Source: Planctomycetota bacterium (lineage in GTDB: Bacteria > Planctomycetota > UBA8108 > UBA1146 > JAJFFE01). Taken from it: a stretch of DNA of 6,267 nucleotides. Where the stretch lies: the NCBI GenBank assembly GCA_020425835.1, contig JAGQRC010000234.1:1-6267 (forward strand), written 5' to 3'. The first letter of the stretch is position 1, and the number at the start of each line of letters is the position of its first letter. The notes under the pieces were generated by a model. That model saw nothing but the letters and a program-made list of their open reading frames with translations, ran no database searches and had not been told where the DNA came from. Made by a program: the position numbers and the translations under genes. Positions 5,043 to 6,267 of this stretch are shown piece by piece.

Positions 5043-6267
5043 GACACCTCCGATTGGCCCGACCCGTTCGAGTCATCCCCGACGCTCGCGTTGCGCGCGC
5101 CTCCGAAGATCACATAGCCGCTCGGAATCACGAACACGGTGAGCGCGGTCGCGACCAGCAGCCCCCCGACGACGGTGATCGCGAGCGGCTGTCGAAGCTC
5201 CGCACCCGCACCGAGGCCGATCGCGAGGGGCAGAAGACCGAGCACGGTCGTCGTCGACGTGATCAAGATCGGGCGGAGTCGCTCCTCACCTGCGACACGG
5301 GCTGCGTCGACGGCGGGGACGCCGGCCTGACGATGCTGAATGGCGCGCGCGATGAAGATGATCCCGTTGTTCACCACGATGCCCGACAGGAGGATCACCC
5401 CGATCATCGCGACGACGCCCACGGGCGAACCGGTCAACCACAGCCCGCCAACGGCGCCGATCAGGCCGAGCGGCACGGTCAGGATGATCACGAACGGCAA
5501 GCGCAACGACTCGAACGAGGAGGCGAGCACCAAGTAGACGAGGAAGATGGCCAGACTCAAACCCATCAGTAGGCTGCCGAGGGACGCACGCATCTCCTCG
5601 TGCTGACCGGAGAGCCGCGCCGTGGTGTTGGGCGGAAGGAAGCCGCTGGAGAGAATACGCTCGATCTCCTCGGCCGCGGTGCCGAGGTCCCGTCCTTCGA
5701 GACGCGCAGTCACCAGCGCTGCACGCTCACCGTTGATGTGCCGGATCTCGACCGGCCCCTCCCCTTCGCGCAGCTCGCCGAGCGCCGCGAGAGGCACCGG
5801 AGGCGCGGTGTCCGGTGACGTCGTGGGCGTGCTCGCGGTGGGGACTCGCACGGCGAGCCGCGAGAGCTCTGCCTTTCGACCTCGACGGACGCCTTCGACG
5901 AGCACGCGGATGTCGATCGGCTTCTCGTACTGCGTGTACTGGGTGGCGACTGTTCCGAGCCCCTTGTCGGCGATCGTGCGCGCCACGTCGCTCTGCGAGA
6001 GACCGAACGCGGCGAGCTTCGCCGGATCGAGCACGACGTGGATCTCCGGCGTCCGATCCGCCACGCCGGAGTCGACATCGACGAGACCGGGTTCGAGAGC
6101 GAGCCGTGCAGCGACGGCGAGCGCGCTCTCGCGGAGCTCGTCCAGGTCATGGGCGAAAACCTCCGCCTCGATCGGAGCGCGGAACGAGAACAGCGCAGGA
6201 CGACCGAGGGTCGGTTCGCAGTCGGGGATCCGGGCGATCGCTCGGTCGAGCGCGTCGACGACCGCTT
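5039..6267 (-). CDS. RND-family efflux permease, first of a tandem pair, 5' end outside window
   Basis: The frame is open from the window edge to the TGA at 5041-5039, giving 408 visible residues. A GTG at 6064 is internal: the 67 codons upstream continue a normal RND porter domain (ALFSFRAPIEAEVFAHDLDE), so the true start lies beyond 6267. Visible in order are the end of the second periplasmic half, the conserved GQHEEM stretch before TM8, then TM8 (LAIFLVYLVLASSFESL), TM9, TM10 (SGIVVNNGIIFIARAI), TM11 (RLRPILITSTTTVLGLLPLA) and TM12 (VVGGLLVATALTVFVIP). TM10 has Asn-Asn at the AcrB Lys940 position, as in the partner permease. The acidic residue usual a few positions later is replaced by Ala. 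A Pro/Thr-rich stretch (VPTASTPTTSPDTAPPVP) interrupts the periplasmic domain at 5792-5842. The protein should act in the inner membrane with the downstream permease. Its TM4 relay residues are outside the window. Confidence 0.92.
   Translation of the reverse strand, partial: AVVDALDRAIARIPDCEPTLGRPALFSFRAPIEAEVFAHDLDELRESALAVAARLALEPGLVDVDSGVADRTPEIHVVLDPAKLAAFGLSQSDVARTIADKGLGTVATQYTQYEKPIDIRVLVEGVRRGRKAELSRLAVRVPTASTPTTSPDTAPPVPLAALGELREGEGPVEIRHINGERAALVTARLEGRDLGTAAEEIERILSSGFLPPNTTARLSGQHEEMRASLGSLLMGLSLAIFLVYLVLASSFESLRLPFVIILTVPLGLIGAVGGLWLTGSPVGVVAMIGVILLSGIVVNNGIIFIARAIQHRQAGVPAVDAARVAGEERLRPILITSTTTVLGLLPLAIGLGAGAELRQPLAITVVGGLLVATALTVFVIPSGYVIFGGARNASVGDDSNGSGQSEVS
5047..5051 (-). 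promoter_or_regulatory. Strong ribosome binding site of the second RND gene
   Basis: The minus strand reads CGGAGGTGTC immediately before the ATG at 5042. GGAGGTG is a 7-base match to the consensus Shine-Dalgarno. It lies inside the last codons of the upstream permease, supporting both the start choice and translational coupling. Confidence 0.75.

Noticed and set aside
6062..6064. GTG as the start of the first RND permease
   Set aside because: The frame stays open upstream to the window edge and encodes conserved RND porter-domain sequence, so the GTG is an internal Val codon.

Overview
The window is GC-rich throughout. Every gene I can support is read from the minus strand, so transcription runs from the high-coordinate end to the low-coordinate end. 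The content (tripartite-type RND efflux permeases and a type II secretion minor pseudopilin) points to a diderm, Gram-negative-type bacterium. The GC-rich codons and the acidic, Gly-rich insertions in the pseudopilin would suit a deltaproteobacterial/myxococcal-type or other environmental high-GC lineage. That placement is a guess, because nothing here is a taxonomic marker.

Layout in transcription order. (1) 6267-5039: the last ~408 residues of an RND efflux permease whose start lies outside the window. (2) 5042-1902: a complete second RND permease of 1046 aa, overlapping the first by the 4-nt ATGA junction and preceded by a strong Shine-Dalgarno sequence. (3) 1901-1702: a 200-bp gap with no convincing gene. 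(4) 1701-136: a GspK-like minor pseudopilin of 521 aa, enlarged by low-complexity acidic and Gly-rich segments. (5) 139-56: a doubtful 27-codon ORF that exactly bridges the next junction. (6) 53-1: the first 17 codons of another gene that opens with a membrane segment.

How the genes fit together. The two RND genes are almost certainly co-translated and probably form one efflux system. They may form a mixed trimer of two permeases in the manner of MdtB/MdtC, with an adaptor gene expected upstream outside the window. Both belong to the HAE-1-like branch with Asn-Asn in TM10 in place of the AcrB proton-relay lysine. The second permease also has Thr where AcrB has Asp408. The GspK-like protein should sit at the tip of the type II secretion pseudopilus, and the gene after it may encode an inner-membrane component of that machine. 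The two modules are neighbours, but nothing in the sequence links their functions.

I did not find a clearly new biological system. The most interesting points are the charge-compensated relay substitutions in the second permease, the unusually large GspK with three low-complexity insertions, and the possible coupled mini-ORF between gspK and the next gene. No tRNA, rRNA, CRISPR array, insertion sequence or convincing terminator was seen.
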